Of a stretch of 64,000 nt of DNA, positions 12,350 to 24,241 are shown one piece after another (position 1 is the first letter of the stretch; each line of letters begins with the position of its first letter). The DNA is from Tetragnatha versicolor (lineage: Eukaryota; Arthropoda; Arachnida; Araneae; Tetragnathidae): positions 5,529,288-5,593,287 of the forward strand of contig JANDEH010000018.1 of the NCBI GenBank assembly GCA_024610705.1. The letters are read 5' to 3'. The notes below the pieces were generated by a model. It saw nothing but the letters and a program-made list of their open reading frames with translations, was not told the origin of the DNA and did not search any database. Made by a program: the position numbers and the translations under genes.

Positions 12350-12850
12350 CTAAATTTAAAGAGGATAATATACAGGGGGTTTCAGATGTGTTTCATAACT
12401 TCTAAGGGGAGTAAGGGCCCACCTAGCAGGGGGTTTTATAAGCGGGCATGAGAAGTTGTTAAACTCCCTGTGGAAATTGAGTTGTAACCTTTTAAGATCG
12501 AATTAAAACCATCGATTCAGGCAAAGTTGATTCAGGTATTTACTATTCCATAAAACCAAATATAGAGCTGACATTTCAACTCCTAAATTGTTTTTTATGT
12601 AACAAATGTCGGAATCGATCGATTTTGCTGGTTTTAATCCAACTATAAAATCTTGTGTGTCAATTTCCACTGTGGATTATACAACCTTCCATGCCAGCTT
12701 ATAAAAACCCGTAAGTGGCTAGGGGTGCATTTCCAACTCCCCCGTTCCTGGGTGATTCTGAGTCATCGCTAGGTGTGCCCTACCCCTTCTAGAAGCTATG
12801 AAACACTTATCTGAAACACCCTGTATATTATCCTCTTTAAATTTATAAAT
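12350..12850. mobile_element. Fold-back element with ACAGGGKGTTTCAGA ends
   Basis: The left arm (about 12350-12530) contains AGAGGATAATATACAGGG and GTTTCAGATGTGTTTCATA. The right arm (about 12600-12850) is the reverse complement, including CACCCTGTATATTATCCTCT. The palindrome extends outward through AAATTTAAAGAGGATAATA, so the exact terminus and target duplication cannot be set. A solo end of the same family (ATACAGGGTGTTTCAGATAAG) lies at about 30957-31010. Confidence 0.7.
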
Positions 12851-12944
12851 ATAGCTAAATGAAATAAAGAAATTATTAAGTTGGGTTATTTTTAGAAATT
12901 TCAAAAGTAAAATATATCATCAGTAGTTTATCATATTATGTGAA

Positions 12945-13180
12945 TTACGTGTTTCAAAAGTCCGTTTCACGACTTTTATTTGTAGACAACGTCTCCTCAG
13001 GTGATGAAAGTAAGGTCTATCCTGGGTGGAACTATGGGGAATCAATTTATTGAGATGAAAATATAAAAATAAAAAACTAAAGGAAAAGATGTTATTTTCA
13101 CATGCTAATATCTCCTCGAATATTCGTAATAGTTTTATCAGATTCATTCTCTGCTAGTTTTTCATAATATTGGCAACGAA
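12945..13180. repeat. Repeat A, rearranged copy
   Basis: The terminal block (12945-13030) is inverted relative to copy 1: it reads GTGTTTCAAAAGTCCG. The block with TTTTCACATGCTAATATCTCC (from 13085) is in forward orientation. In the copies at 48 and 57775 both blocks run the same way, so this copy is rearranged internally or is two separate insertions. Confidence 0.65.
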
Positions 13181-13343
13181 TTCTCTTCAACAAAGGGTCA
13201 TTAAATACTGATTGTAAATATTGAAAGTGGTGTTAAAAAATGCCCATTCCAATTGTTCAAAAAACTTATGGGTAAAACTTTTAGAGCTAGGGTGGCTAAT
13301 TTTCAGTTTCGGTTTCAGTAATGACTAGTTACACTTTTCCAGT

Positions 13344-13640
13344 GCAGTGATTTCCAAATAGTTTTGACTCGTGGACCTCTTTTATAGTTTCCCTGCAAGC
13401 CACGTATCCGCTTAGATATTGGTATTGAAATATAAGCAGTAATTTAAAAAAGGGACAGTATTTATATTATACCAACAATTTATAACAGAAAACTAAACGA
13501 TGAAAATATGTGTTCGCAATAAGAAACTGCAACAAAAAGGAAAAATGTGTTTCAACATGCATTTCCACCATCTGTAAAATAAAATATTCCGTGGAATTCC
13601 ACATTTTATTTCATAGACCCCCAGGGGTCCATTAACAACC
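13344..13640. repeat. Degenerate hAT-like terminus
   Basis: CAGTGATTTCCAAATAG followed by GTGGACC resembles the CAGTGGTTCCC...GTGGACCAC end of the hAT-like element at 42847. A GGGGTCCATT segment follows at about 13624. No target duplication was found, and the true extent is unknown. Confidence 0.4.
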
Positions 13641-13649
13641 GATAAGGAT

Positions 13650-14527
13650 GACCACTTCTCTAATTTATTAATAGAATTCTGCTCTAAGATCTTCATTATT
13701 AAACTATCATTTTAAATGAACAAGAACATATTACAATAATTTTCTAAAAAGCTGATATTTTTAAAATTTATTGTTCATTGACTTGCTCTTCTTTCTTCAG
13801 GCTCAAGAAAAATAGGGATTCGATAAAAAAAAGTTTTATAACTTTTAAATGTTTAAGCTCGCGTATCCATTTACCCTTCTAAGTGTTTATTCTAACTCTA
13901 TTTTTCATATTTTCACTTTTAGTTTTTCGACTTGAGCTACTTAAAAAGGCTTAAGTTATAAGATGAAGGTTTAATTACTCTTTATAGTAACCTTTATTAT
14001 AATAAGCCTTCGCTTATTCCCATTAGAGCCTACCTGAAACTTTCAGATTATATTTTTCTACGAGGCAATTGCAATATTTCAAATCGGACTGAAAAGAAGA
14101 AATCTGGGTGCCGTCTTTTGTAAAGCATGCGCATTGTCCCGAATCGATGCATGCCTTTAGACCTGTAACAGTAAAAATTAGGATTAAAATTGAAATCTAA
14201 AGATAGATAACAGATTTTTTAGATAACAGAAAGATAGATAACAGATAACAGTCTAAAAAAAACCTTTTTTTCGAAAAACCTCGCTCCCCAGGGCTTTTCC
14301 CATTCCTTTCGGTCCCAAAAGATAGTGTGTGAAGTTTCATCCCCCTAAGTTAACTCTAGGGTTTGCCTGTAGAGCCCCAAAGTTTGAAAAAAGTGGAAAA
14401 ATAAAATTGGTTCAAATATGTTATTGTTATTTAAGACTTATTTAGATGGATTATATTTATTTATGTGTATTAACTGTACCCTATAGTCCCTATAATTTAA
14501 GATTAAAACGTACTACTTAGGGACGTT
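13650..14527. other. No gene seen; short tandem motif
   Basis: AT-rich DNA. Repeated AGATAGATAACAGAT units lie at about 14200-14255, followed by a CTTTTTTTCGAAA motif similar to the inner ends of the 7260 element. Confidence 0.4.
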
Positions 14528-14704
14528 GCACTCACCAAAGCTTATAATGAACTACCGTTGGAAGAAATGAATTAAATCCGAATTTCTTCGAAGGAACTCC
14601 CTCAAATGATGCCATCTGGTGCTAAATTGATATTAAAAATTTATTATAAAAGCTAGTGAAATAATAATAATGAGGTACAGTATTTCACTGGCTTTTATAA
14701 TTTA

Positions 14705-14740
14705 CTAGCTGTTATACCCGGCCTTGCACGGGGGGGAGTT
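14705..14740 (-). mobile_element. Helitron 3' terminus
   Basis: Read on the minus strand, the sequence GTGCAAGGCCGGGTATAAC runs into AGCTAG and is followed by T. This is the Helitron rule of a CTRR end next to a host T. The same terminus is at 31290-31323. The matching 5' end was not located. Confidence 0.55.
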
Positions 14741-14810
14741 TATAAATTTATTTTTTTAAATATTTCTTAAAATACATTTATAATTTTGTAAATTAGCAAT
14801 ATTACAAATC

Positions 14811-15092
14811 ATCCCGGTATCCCAGGCACCTCTTTCCTATCCCAGTGTTCCCGGTAATCTTATCCCGGTGGTCACGGTAATTTTTCTAATCCCGGCGGTC
14901 CCGGTAATTTTCCTATCTCAGTGTTTACGGTAATTTTTATATTCCGGTATTCCCGGTGTCTTTATGGTAAATTTCCTATCCCAGTGTTCTCGGTAATTTT
15001 TCCTTCCCGATGTTCTCGCTAATTTTCCAATCCCGGTGTTCTTGTCACTTTTTACAATCCCGATGTTCCTGATAATGTTTAATATCTTGGTG
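14811..15092. repeat. Minisatellite, unit about 30-34 bp
   Basis: Eight or nine diverged copies of a unit like TTTTCCTATCCCGGTGTTCC followed by CGGTAA. The array lies between the Helitron terminus at 14705 and the right arm of the surrounding inverted-repeat element. Arrays near the 3' end are common in non-autonomous Helitrons. Confidence 0.8.
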
Positions 15093-15500
15093 CCTTTATA
15101 AAATAACAAATTTGAAACCATAATAAAAAGTCTAGTAAATTAGTAAGTCTAGTGAACAAATTAACAAATTTAAAACCAGTGTTTAAAACTAAAATAAAAG
15201 ATCTAGTAAATGAAAAAGTCTAGTGATCTGTCTCATTTGAAACAATGTTTTATTTTTAACTCGTTGTATGACTGGTAAAACAGGTTTTCAAACACGGAAA
15301 AATAAGTGAAAAAAGAAGAAAAATTGGAAAAAAAGAATGAAGGACCGATTTTCTCTTTATAAATTATAGCCTATGTGTTATTCTGATGTATAAGCTATGG
15401 TATCATTTGAGGGAATTCCTTCGAAGAAATTCGGGTTTAATTCATTTCGTCTACCGGTAGTTCATTATAAGGTTTGGCGAGTGAATGGATTAATTAAAAG

Positions 15501-15893
15501 TTAATGGATTATGAGTGAGTTATTCATTTGGCAAATCATAAAAGTTCAGAAATAACTATAATTTATAAATGGTATGTTAACAAACAATATTTAATTGAGT
15601 TCAACTATAAAAATAAATCAAATTACCATTGATATGGTTACACAACATTTTTAATGAAATTATAAAAATCAAACATTTAAAAAGTTTGAAACTAAAAACA
15701 AATCTAAACTTTTAATATCATTACATTTCAAGGCACAAAAACTTTAAGCTTTAAAAATTTTGGCCGAAAACTTGTCAAATTTAATGGCTTATCTTATGAG
15801 AGCGTTATTCATTCACCCCATCATAAAATTTCAGAAATAATCACAATTATTATATGGCATGTTAACAGACAATATTTAATTAAGTTTAACTAT
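15501..15893. repeat. Direct duplication of about 112 bp
   Basis: 15501-15612 and 15781-15893 match, both starting TTAATGG and containing AATATTTAATT preceded by a GTATGTTAACAAAC/GCATGTTAACAGAC segment. The offset is 280 bp. The copies have diverged moderately. Confidence 0.7.
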
Positions 15894-16084
15894 GAATCAA
15901 TGAATGAAAAAAATCAAATTATACATTTCGGAAATTGAGTTTTAATTTATGAAATTGAATTATGCGCTGCTGGTCGGGGGATCTTCACCACAATAAAATA
16001 GAAATGATTATTCCATCGCCCCTGCTAGTGTTGCGAGGACTCGGTGACAACCAACTTTTCATATTAATCAAATTTTTGAAGTTT

Positions 16085-16255
16085 ATCAAAGTTTTCCATT
16101 ATAATGAAATTTTCCCCCTGAACCTCTGAAAATTGCTGTGGACCCCCTAGAAGTTTCTGTGGACCCCCGATTTTCATTTTCATGCCCGTGGATCCCCTGA
16201 AAGTCGCTGGGGACCACTGGGGGTCCATAGGGACCACTTTGGGAAATGCTGAGCT
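16085..16255. repeat. Decayed hAT-like end with GGACC repeats
   Basis: Repeated GTGGACCCCC blocks end in GGGACCACTTTGGGAAATGCTG. This resembles the right end of a CAGTGGTTCCC-type element such as 42847-44013. No duplication of the target is seen. Confidence 0.4.
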
Positions 16256-18097
16256 AAATAAATACAATTAAATAAAAAGTAACTACTAACCTTTATTATC
16301 TTTAGCTACTGATAACACCACCTAGAACATTGTTTTAAAAGTGGTCATTACTAAGGATGAATTAGTGATCTGAATATACAAAATTTTCTTGGCATTGTTA
16401 AAAAAAGAGGAAGGAATTTTTCAGTTTTAATAACTATATTTGAAAATGTTAACATAAAAATAGCATTAATTCAAAATGTATAGGGGAAATAGAGCTATCA
16501 GAAGCACCACAATTCTAACAATTTATTTGACTAAAAAAGTTGCTTATGATGTAGGTACTAATTTTTCTAAAAATAACTCAATTTTATGAAATCAAGCACA
16601 GAAACACAATTAAAATGAAATTTGAAAAAAAAAAAACTACTTTTGTAAAGAATCAATTTTGTATTAATGTGCCCCACATGCGGGTCAGGGTGATACATTG
16701 CTCGGAGAAAATTGATAGAGATTAATTTGATAAAAAAATATAAAAACAAAAACAAACAATTTCTGTTCTGGGAGAGATCATAAGAAGTTTTACCCTACCT
16801 TTATTGAATACGTATATCATAAATTTTCCATTAAACATTCCGGAAAAACAGTAATTAAAAAAGGAATTTAATAAATTGCCATTTTTGGCATGTTTCTTGT
16901 TAAGGAATTATGATGTATTTTCAAAAGGGATTATTTCACCCGGAGTTATAGTTAAATGAATTTCGAAGGAATCTTTGCCTAAAAAATCATTTTGTGGAAT
17001 TATCAAAGAGTTGTCTATGGTGTTTTTTACGCAAAACTTGGAAATAAACAAGCATTAGTTTATTTCATCTTGACCTTTGACGTGTGTCCCGTCTTTTGAA
17101 AAAACCTCGAAAGTGAGACTTTTTATCGACCCCCACCTTAACCTATATGCAAATCGGAAAAGAAGAAAAAAAATTTCTCACTTACCAAAGTTGACAACAA
17201 TACTAAAATCTTCATATCGATTTGATATTCTATTGCAACGGTGTCTAAAAGTCCAAAATAAAAACACAAATATTTAAAAAAGAAAACACAAAATAAGGAT
17301 CTTTCTTACGTATTGTCCCGTCAACTGTCCCGCTGAATCCGAAAATGTCATCAAAGCCCATTGACTAATACGTAAGTACCCAAAATTATAAGAACGTAAA
17401 CAATGCGCCCTCAAACAAAATTTTTGTATATTGCATTAAAATGTTTTCTAAATTGTTAAATTATGATTTAACGAAAATCATCACACACACACGCACACGC
17501 ACGCACACACACAATGATTATATCATAAGTTACCATAACATTCCAACAATATTTAGCAATAAATCATTTAAGGAGTTATTAAATTTTAAAAAGACGAAAT
17601 CTTTGAAACTTTAAATTCTTAAAATAAGCATGGGCTTCATTTTAGTGCTCTACGAAAATAAGAATAACTTTTCAAAAAAATTTAGAATTAGTGGGGAAAA
17701 ATTGAAGCAGTTAATAATAATTATTATTGTAAAATTCATCATCAATTATACAAATATGTAAACATATGATACGCCAAGGGGAAAAACCCTTTATTTTCAA
17801 GGGGAAATGAAAATCCAAACATCTATCTTAATACTTTTATTTTAAATGCTTATTCAAAGCAAAATACCCCTCAAGATATTTTCGTACTCTTGATTACAAC
17901 AAAAATCTTATTAAACTTTATTAAATTACAGAATCACAAACTTTCATTTTTTATATAAAAAAGTATGAAAAGGAAAATAAATTGCATAGCCTTCCATAAG
18001 AAAAACTTTCATAAGAGAAATACATTATGACAAAATAGCTATTTAAACACAAATATTAAGTTTAAGAAAATATGTTTTTTGAGGAAAAACTAACACT
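16256..18097. other. AT-rich stretch and ankyrin gene 3' flank
   Basis: No gene seen. An AC/GC dinucleotide microsatellite lies at about 17483-17513. The part from about 17900 to 18097 is the likely 3' UTR of the minus-strand ankyrin gene. Confidence 0.5.
17917..17922 (-). terminator. Candidate polyadenylation signal of the ankyrin gene
   Basis: TTTATT on the plus strand is AATAAA on the minus strand, about 175 nt after the stop codon at 18098-18100. Other TTTATT matches lie further on (about 17790 and 17833), so the choice is tentative. Confidence 0.4.
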
Positions 18098-20166
18098 TTA
18101 ATTTCTACGAATTTTTTTAACTGGTGGAGGTTGACCAGATTCTGTTGCATTCATACACACTCCTTCAGAAACTAAAACTCTTTCATTCCTATCTACTGCA
18201 TTCACATTACCAAATAGGCAGTTTAAATATTCAACTATTTCAGTGTAACTTTGTTCTTCTGCAATTCTAAGCGCTGTTCTACCATACGTATCCTCAGCAA
18301 CCACAGCAGCACCCTCTTCTATTAAAACTTTGACTGTTTGGAAACTCCCATACCTCGCTGCGTCATGAAGAGGGGTTCTTCCCCTATTGTTTTTAGCATT
18401 TAATTCTGCACCTTTGCTGATAAGCAGCTTAACTAATTCGATTCGATTGTACATAGCTGCCACGTGAAGTGGGGTTACATCATTCTCTACACGCTCGTTT
18501 ACAGAAGCACCACTTTCTACTAACACTTTTAAAACATCTAAAGATGCATTTTGGACAGCTAAATACATCGGAGTTAAGCCTTTATAGTTTTTCAGGTTCA
18601 CATCCATGCCTTTGCTAATGAATAGCTCAAAACAATCAGTTCGGTTGCGGATAGCGGCATCGTGAAGTGCTGTATTACCATACTCATTCACAGCATCTAA
18701 ATCAGCACCAAATTCAACTAAAATTTTTGCTGATTCCAACCCCCCATCCGTCACTGCTTCATGAAGTGGGGTTCTTCCATTACGATTTTTAGCATTCACA
18801 TCCGCACCCTTGCTGATTAGGAGCTTAAATACATCAATTTGATGGTGATAGACGGCGGCATCGTGAAGTGCTGTGCAACCATCTCTATCCACAGCATCTA
18901 CAGAAGCACCATAATCTAATAAAACTTTGACTGCTTCCAAACACCCGTGCCTCAGTGCTTCATGAAGTGGGGTACTTCTACTACCATTTTCAGCATTCAC
19001 ATCCGCACCTTTGCTGATTAGAAGCTCAAATATATGAATTTGATTGTAGATAGCGGCAGCGTGAAGTGCTGTATTTCCGTAATCATCCTTAGCCTCTACA
19101 GAAGCACCATATTCTAATAAAATGTTGACTGCTTCCAAACACCCATACCTCAGTGCTTCATGAAGTGGGGTACTTCTACTATCATTTTCAGCATTCACAT
19201 CCGCCCCTTTGCTGATTAGAAGCTTAAATACATCAATTTGATTGTAGATAGCGGCATCATGAAGTGCTGTATTTCCGTTCTCCTCCTTAGCCTCTACATT
19301 AGCACCAATTTCGAATAAAACGTTGACTGCTTCCAAACCCCTCTCCCTCTCTGCTTCGTGAGGTGGGGTACTTCCACTACTATTTTCAGCATTCATATCC
19401 GCACCTTTGCTGATTAGAAGCTCAAATATATCAGTTTGATTGTGAATAGCAGCAGCGTGAAGTGCTGTATTTCCGTAATCATCTCTAGCCTCTAAATTAG
19501 CACCATTTTCTAATAAAACTTGGACTGCTTCCAAACACCCATGCCTCAGTGCTTCGTGAAGTGGGGTACTTCCACTATCATTTTCAGCATTCACATCAGC
19601 ACCTTTGCTAATTAGGAGCTTAAGCATATCAATTCTATTGTGAATAGCGGAAGAGTGAAGTGCTGTAGAATTAGAATAATCCAGGGCATCTACATCTGCA
19701 CCATATTCTAGCAAAACTTTGACTATTTCCAAACTCTCTTCGTTTGGAGCTTCATCAAGCGGGGTATAATTGTTGTTAGCATTTGAATATGCGCTTTCGA
19801 AATAATTTCCAGAAGCTGCTAAATGCAAGGCAGTTCCTTCTTCCTTTCCATTCCCACATGTCGCATTAACATCGACGGTTGGATGGCACCATAGCAACAT
19901 CTTAACCATGAAAGAGTTTCGCTTCATCACGGCCAGATGAAGAGCAGTGAATCCGTCTTCGTTCTTTCTTGCATTCACTGTATCACTAGGGAACGACCAA
20001 AGTGCATATCGAATGTATCCTTCACTGCGGGAGTCACTTGGCTGTTCACAATTGTTGAGCACAAACTGATGAATCAAGTAGTTTCCATTGGGATACTTTA
20101 CGTCACAAACCAAGAGTTGTAGAGACTTGGGTTGATGCAGTTGGTCGCATGATACAGAGGCCATAC
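18098..20166 (-). CDS. Ankyrin-repeat protein, 688 aa
   Basis: A single open exon codes for 688 residues. Residues about 1-65 carry no recognised domain. From about residue 70 to 655 there are 17-18 ankyrin repeats with TALHxAA or TPLHEA at the helix start and KLLISKGADVNA-type ends; the second repeat (about residues 105-135) is degenerate. The central repeats alternate between two types, so the unit is a 66-residue dimer. The tail ends in a short basic stretch (KKIRR). There is no signal peptide, membrane segment or catalytic domain, so it is probably a cytosolic or nuclear scaffold; the partner is unknown. The ATG is at 20162-20164, and TTACTTCGCAG, a good 3' splice acceptor, ends at 20167. 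An upstream 5'-UTR or coding exon is therefore likely. The frame is intact, unlike the transposon genes around it. Confidence 0.9.
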
Positions 20167-20756
20167 CTGCGAAGTAAAGCAGAAAATCTTTCAGATAACT
20201 TCAATAATATTGTACTTGACTCATGATCAAATATCGCAATTTGTATTAAATAATTGTTATGAATTTGGTTAATTTCCGTTAATAGTCTCTCTAAAAATCG
20301 CCATGTTTTTTTTGTACATGAAAAAGGAGAAATATTGCTTTATTTTTCAAATTCATGGATTAAAATGTTTAGTAAGATCATACTGTTCAGTTTATCAATA
20401 AAAATCAGAAAAAAATTGTCGGTATTTGCTTCTTCTATGACGTTCAGCGGGAACGGTAACGGAAATTAACCTTTAATTTAAATAAAATATTTTTAAAGAC
20501 TCTAAAAATTCTTTTTGGCTGAAAAAATTATAATTTTTTAAAATATCGTGTTTGACTCTTTTGAGGTATTTTTTTCAAGGTTATTAACCTGCAAATATTT
20601 TAGTTGAATAGTTCTACAACAAAAAAAACATAAGCGATGGTTGAATATAATTAGTTAATTAAAATTGAATCGTCAGTTTGAAGAAGGGAATAAGTCCAAA
20701 AATCAAGTTTTGAGAAAATCGAAAAAAACTGTATAAGTAATGGAATTTTCATTGTA

Positions 20757-22590
20757 CAGCTCCCGTCAAAAAAAACGTTACATTGCTCCATCGATGGAAC
20801 GGGTGGGGTTGCTGGATTTGGCAATCAATTCACAGTTTGGCGCATCTCGCATTTTTCCGTTTTTAGAAATGAAACTTTTAAATTACATTCACCAGTTATT
20901 TGGAACAAGAGTTGGGCGCAATCAAACTACATTTGTAATCTGATTGAAAGTATAATCTGATTACTTTTGGTTGTTTGATAACATTTGGAATTTTCAATCT
21001 AACTACATATGTAATTGGATTGAAAGTAATCTGATTACATTTTTGGGGAAGTTTTACGGATTGATTTTATCTTAGTTGGCAAAGGGGAAGGGAGGGGGTC
21101 AGAAATGACCAAAAACAAGGTTACCTAATATAGTCTTATAGTGATCACGGTTAATATTATCAATCGGATTATATTTAGAAAAACACCGATCCCGATCACT
21201 AATATTTAACTTAACGTATAATGTATCGTTTTATGTGATCTATATATCTCTTAATGTTTTTAAAATCTGGTGAAATAACTAAAATACAGATTAGGTTGAT
21301 TTAAAAAGTTTAAGTAGAATAATTTATTGATTTTAAAATTACAACAATAACAACTACTATGTGATAGACCTGTCCTCATTTTGTGACAATCACATTGGAG
21401 TCGGATGTGATCGCATTGTCACTGGAATAAATGTGATCGCATTGTCACTGGGACTATGATAGATGTGTCCGATATTTTTGATCAACAAATGTGATAAGTT
21501 GTTAAATGTGATAACGAGACCAAGTGATGCATATGACATCGCATGATGATCACGATTTGCCAAATCACTTTTTAACTCACAAGTTTTTTTTCTCATAATT
21601 TTCAGAATTGAAATAAAAACGTTTTTTCAACAAAACCCCAAAGTTTAGGGCCAAGTTGGTGGCAATCCAAAATTTGGAAAATTGTAAAAGAAAAATATGT
21701 ATTTGTCGATCAATGGTTTACAAGATCCTGATTAAAAATTGGAAATATTAAATATGAGAGACGATATTTTTTTAACCAAATAACGCGACTGAATATTACC
21801 AAACGAGGATAAATGAAATTTTTTACAAAAAGTTTATTTTCAATCCTTTAATATCTAATCTACTTTACTAAAATCCCCTATGATTTAAAAGGGGAAATCG
21901 GATTCTTAACTTATTTATAAAGCACTTTGTGTTTGGTAAAATACCTTAAGAAAATTATCCCTTGAATATTTAGTTATCACGCAAATAATTTTTCAAAGGA
22001 AACTTCACCGATCGTTTATTTTATTGAAATTCAAAAATAAATAGAAAATGTCTGATATAAATTAAGAAACTAAATATTAACAAAATTTAAGTATTCCAAC
22101 AGAAATGTGTTCTGCTTTTTAAAATCAGCAAAATTTGGAAAGCGGAAAGGCCTCATATCTTTTTAATTCAACTCGAAAACATTCAAATCCTTTCTGCTGT
22201 TGTGGTCGAAAAAGACAGAATGAGGAGCGAGGGTTGCTACTAGTTTTGCCTTGGCGGTCGGATGATGGCGACCGTTTTCAGGCTTTTACCTCTAAATTTT
22301 CAAACTTTAACTTTGAGCCATGGCTTTATTTAATGACCAAATTAAATGAAACTTGGTATTTAGGGTTTAAAGGGTATGGTCTTTCATATGCGGGTATAAA
22401 AATTGGGGGTCACCATGAAAAAAGTTGCACTTTATTTTGCGTTTCGTATGAAGACGGCCTCTGAGAGAAAAATAGTCAATTAGTGATTTCAAGCTTACAA
22501 TAAATCCTGAAAAATGACACCAAAAGCATCTTTCTAACCCCACCCGTTCACCCGCACATTCTACTGTAACGTTTTTTTTGACGGGAGCTG
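20757..22590. mobile_element. TA-flanked DNA transposon, CAGCTCCCGTC ends
   Basis: The left end is CAGCTCCCGTCAAAAAAAAC. The right end is the reverse complement, and the match continues with gaps for about 57 bp to the ACGGGTGGGGTT block. TA flanks both sides (20755-20756, 22591-22592), as for Tc1/mariner-type insertion. A 109-codon frame at 22135-22464 is inside but shows no transposase motif. It is non-autonomous or decayed. Confidence 0.85.
21396..21460. repeat. Short tandem repeat TGTGATCGCATTGTCACTGG
   Basis: Two adjacent copies of TGTGATCGCATTGTCACTGG lie inside the 20757-22590 element, with further TGTGAT fragments nearby. Nearby at 20920-21045 the motif GATTGAAAGTAATCTGATTAC also recurs. 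Confidence 0.6.
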
Positions 22591-23128
22591 TATAACCGCC
22601 AAATTTTTACTGAAAGTTCAGAACCCTATTTAGAAAACAGAGCAATCATCAAAACAAATATACATGTATTCAAAAATATTTTACAGCCAAAATAAGTTGT
22701 TGGACTTATTCCCTTCTTACACCTTATGAAATTTTTCTGATGAAAAAATCTTTAAAAACCCTTAAAATCACATTTAAATTATATTTCTCCTTAGTTTACA
22801 CCACAAAAGGGTGAAATAAAAAGAATAAGACAAATGAAATTCAAAATTATAGTGAAACTGGGTTATTAAAGCAGTATCAATGGAGTGAGTGAATATGAAT
22901 GGAGTCAAACATTCCCTACATAAAAAAAAAGTTTGAAAAAGATTGAAATTAAGAGAAAATTTTATTTTAACTTAGTTTACAGCACAAAGAATATGAGGAG
23001 AAAGAAAAATTAACTTTAATTCCAAATTAGCTTAAAAAATACAATGAAAGGACATCGATTTCACAACTTCAAGGGGCGATATCTCCCTATAGGGGTTAGT
23101 TATTGTTCCCCTCTTTTCACCGGTGTCG

Positions 23129-23259
23129 CGAAAAAACCGTTCAAAACAAAAACCGTTCATACAAAAACCGTTCAAAAAACAAAAAAACTCATAGCTTTAC
23201 ACATGTAATAAATTTATTTGTTTTTTATTGAACGGTTTTTGCATTGAACGGTTTTTTCG
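23129..23259. mobile_element. Small fold-back, CGAAAAAACCGTTCAA ends
   Basis: The left side has CGAAAAAACCGTTCAA followed by two more AAAACCGTTCA copies. The right side has TTGAACGG twice and ends TTGAACGGTTTTTTCG. It is a 131-bp hairpin with tandem sub-repeats. Confidence 0.75.
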
Positions 23260-23367
23260 TATATCCTTTTCACTCATGTGTAGAGCAAAGCTTAGAGATT
23301 GTTTTGAGCACAAAAAGTCAATTTCTCATTTTTTGGACTTATTCCCTTTTTCAAACTGACGATTCAA

Positions 23368-24069
23368 TTAATCTAATGAATTTAAAATCCAGGAAAATAT
23401 TTTAAACAATTGGAAAAGTAAGTACTTGAACAGCAATTTCGTAATGGATCATCTTAATACTAATTTAATTTTAAAGAGATAAATCTTCAAAAAAGTTTTA
23501 GTTTAAATTTTTTGTATGGGTTTGTGAGAGATTGGTGTTGATAGTCCATCTATAGCCTCTTGAGATCCCGCGTCCATTATAATGGACAATCCTATTTTTC
23601 TTATAAAAACCTTAATTTTCATTCCAATTCTTAAAAAACCGGTTGTACATTACGTTGGACAGCTTAGTGCTGGACAGCTTCAGGGTGCCAAAAAACCTCG
23701 TTTTTTTCCTTCAAAAGTGGCTTTTGGCGGGAAACGTGAAAATGCTTGTGATTTTCTGTTAATTTTTGCACATTCTGATAATATTTTTTACCACAAACTA
23801 AATAAACTATGTTAACAAGTGTATAAAGTTTATAACAAACATAATGAGAGAAAATTACATTGAAAATTGGCAGTTTTTTTTATAAGTTTCTTTACGAGTC
23901 CATTAAAATGGGCTTCTATCTTATTACTTACTTCGGGTTGGCAACGATGGGTTTGTTTACACTTTGCGAATTCGTGTTTATGTTTTCCGCGTCGTCCGAT
24001 TCACGACACCTTTAAACTTTTTAGTTATTTCATGGATTTATGTAGAGCAGCTAACTAGGTTAATTTTAA
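23368..24069. other. No recognised feature
   Basis: AT-rich sequence with small chance ORFs (23582-23815, 23867-24058). The patch around 23930-24060 is less AT-rich but has no recognisable domain. Confidence 0.4.
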
Positions 24070-24241
24070 CAATCCGGGCCAATCGCCAAGGGTTGGCGAA
24101 AACTAGACGATAAGTGGATATTTCTAGTTCACAATGCTTAGTACAGCAACCCTAAATTCTATTACGATGTTCGTTCCACGAAGTGTTTGGCGAGCATTGG
24201 CGGGAAAGCATTTCGCCAAGAAGTCGCCATGGCCCGGATTC
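24070..24241. mobile_element. TTAA-flanked MITE, 172 bp
   Basis: The ends CAATCCGGGCCA and TGGCCCGGATTC are inverted with a difference at the outermost base. TTAA lies on both sides (24066-24069, 24242-24245). The TTAA duplication points to piggyBac or Kolobok mobilisation. CGCCAA motifs recur inside in both orientations. Confidence 0.8.

Larger units (their letters stand above)
14528..15488. mobile_element. Inverted-repeat element containing a Helitron end and a minisatellite
   Basis: Arms of about 90 bp match in inverted orientation: CACTCACCAAAGCTTATAAT at the left, and at the right the reverse complement, with ATTATAAGGTTTGGCGAGTG. The inner parts share GAATTTCTTCGAAGGAA. The interior holds a small hairpin (14640-14700), a Helitron 3' end on the minus strand and a minisatellite. 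No clear target duplication was found. Confidence 0.65.
20664..23367. mobile_element. Inverted-repeat element with AAGGGAATAAGTCC ends, hosting nested insertions
   Basis: The left end (20664-20702) contains CGTCAGTTTGAAGAAGGG then AATAAGTCCAAAAA. The right end (23329-23367) is the reverse complement over almost 40 bp. Related ends occur at 22697, 59545-59757 and 60662, so this is a family. The element at 20757-22590 is nested in it, 55 bp inside the left end. No ORF with a recognised transposase was found. Confidence 0.7.

Noticed and set aside
14811..15092. CRISPR-like array
   Set aside because: Units are contiguous without unique spacers, and the genome is eukaryotic; it is a minisatellite.
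13344..16255. One 2.9-kb hAT element spanning the two degenerate ends
   Set aside because: The ends are only weakly inverted, no 8-bp duplication matches, and other elements lie between; kept as separate fragments.
20740..20943. 67-codon frame at the start of the CAGCTCCCGTC element
   Set aside because: It runs through the terminal inverted repeat and has no transposase signature.
22135..22464. 109-codon frame inside the same element as transposase
   Set aside because: No DDE or helix-turn-helix pattern is visible, and it is too short.
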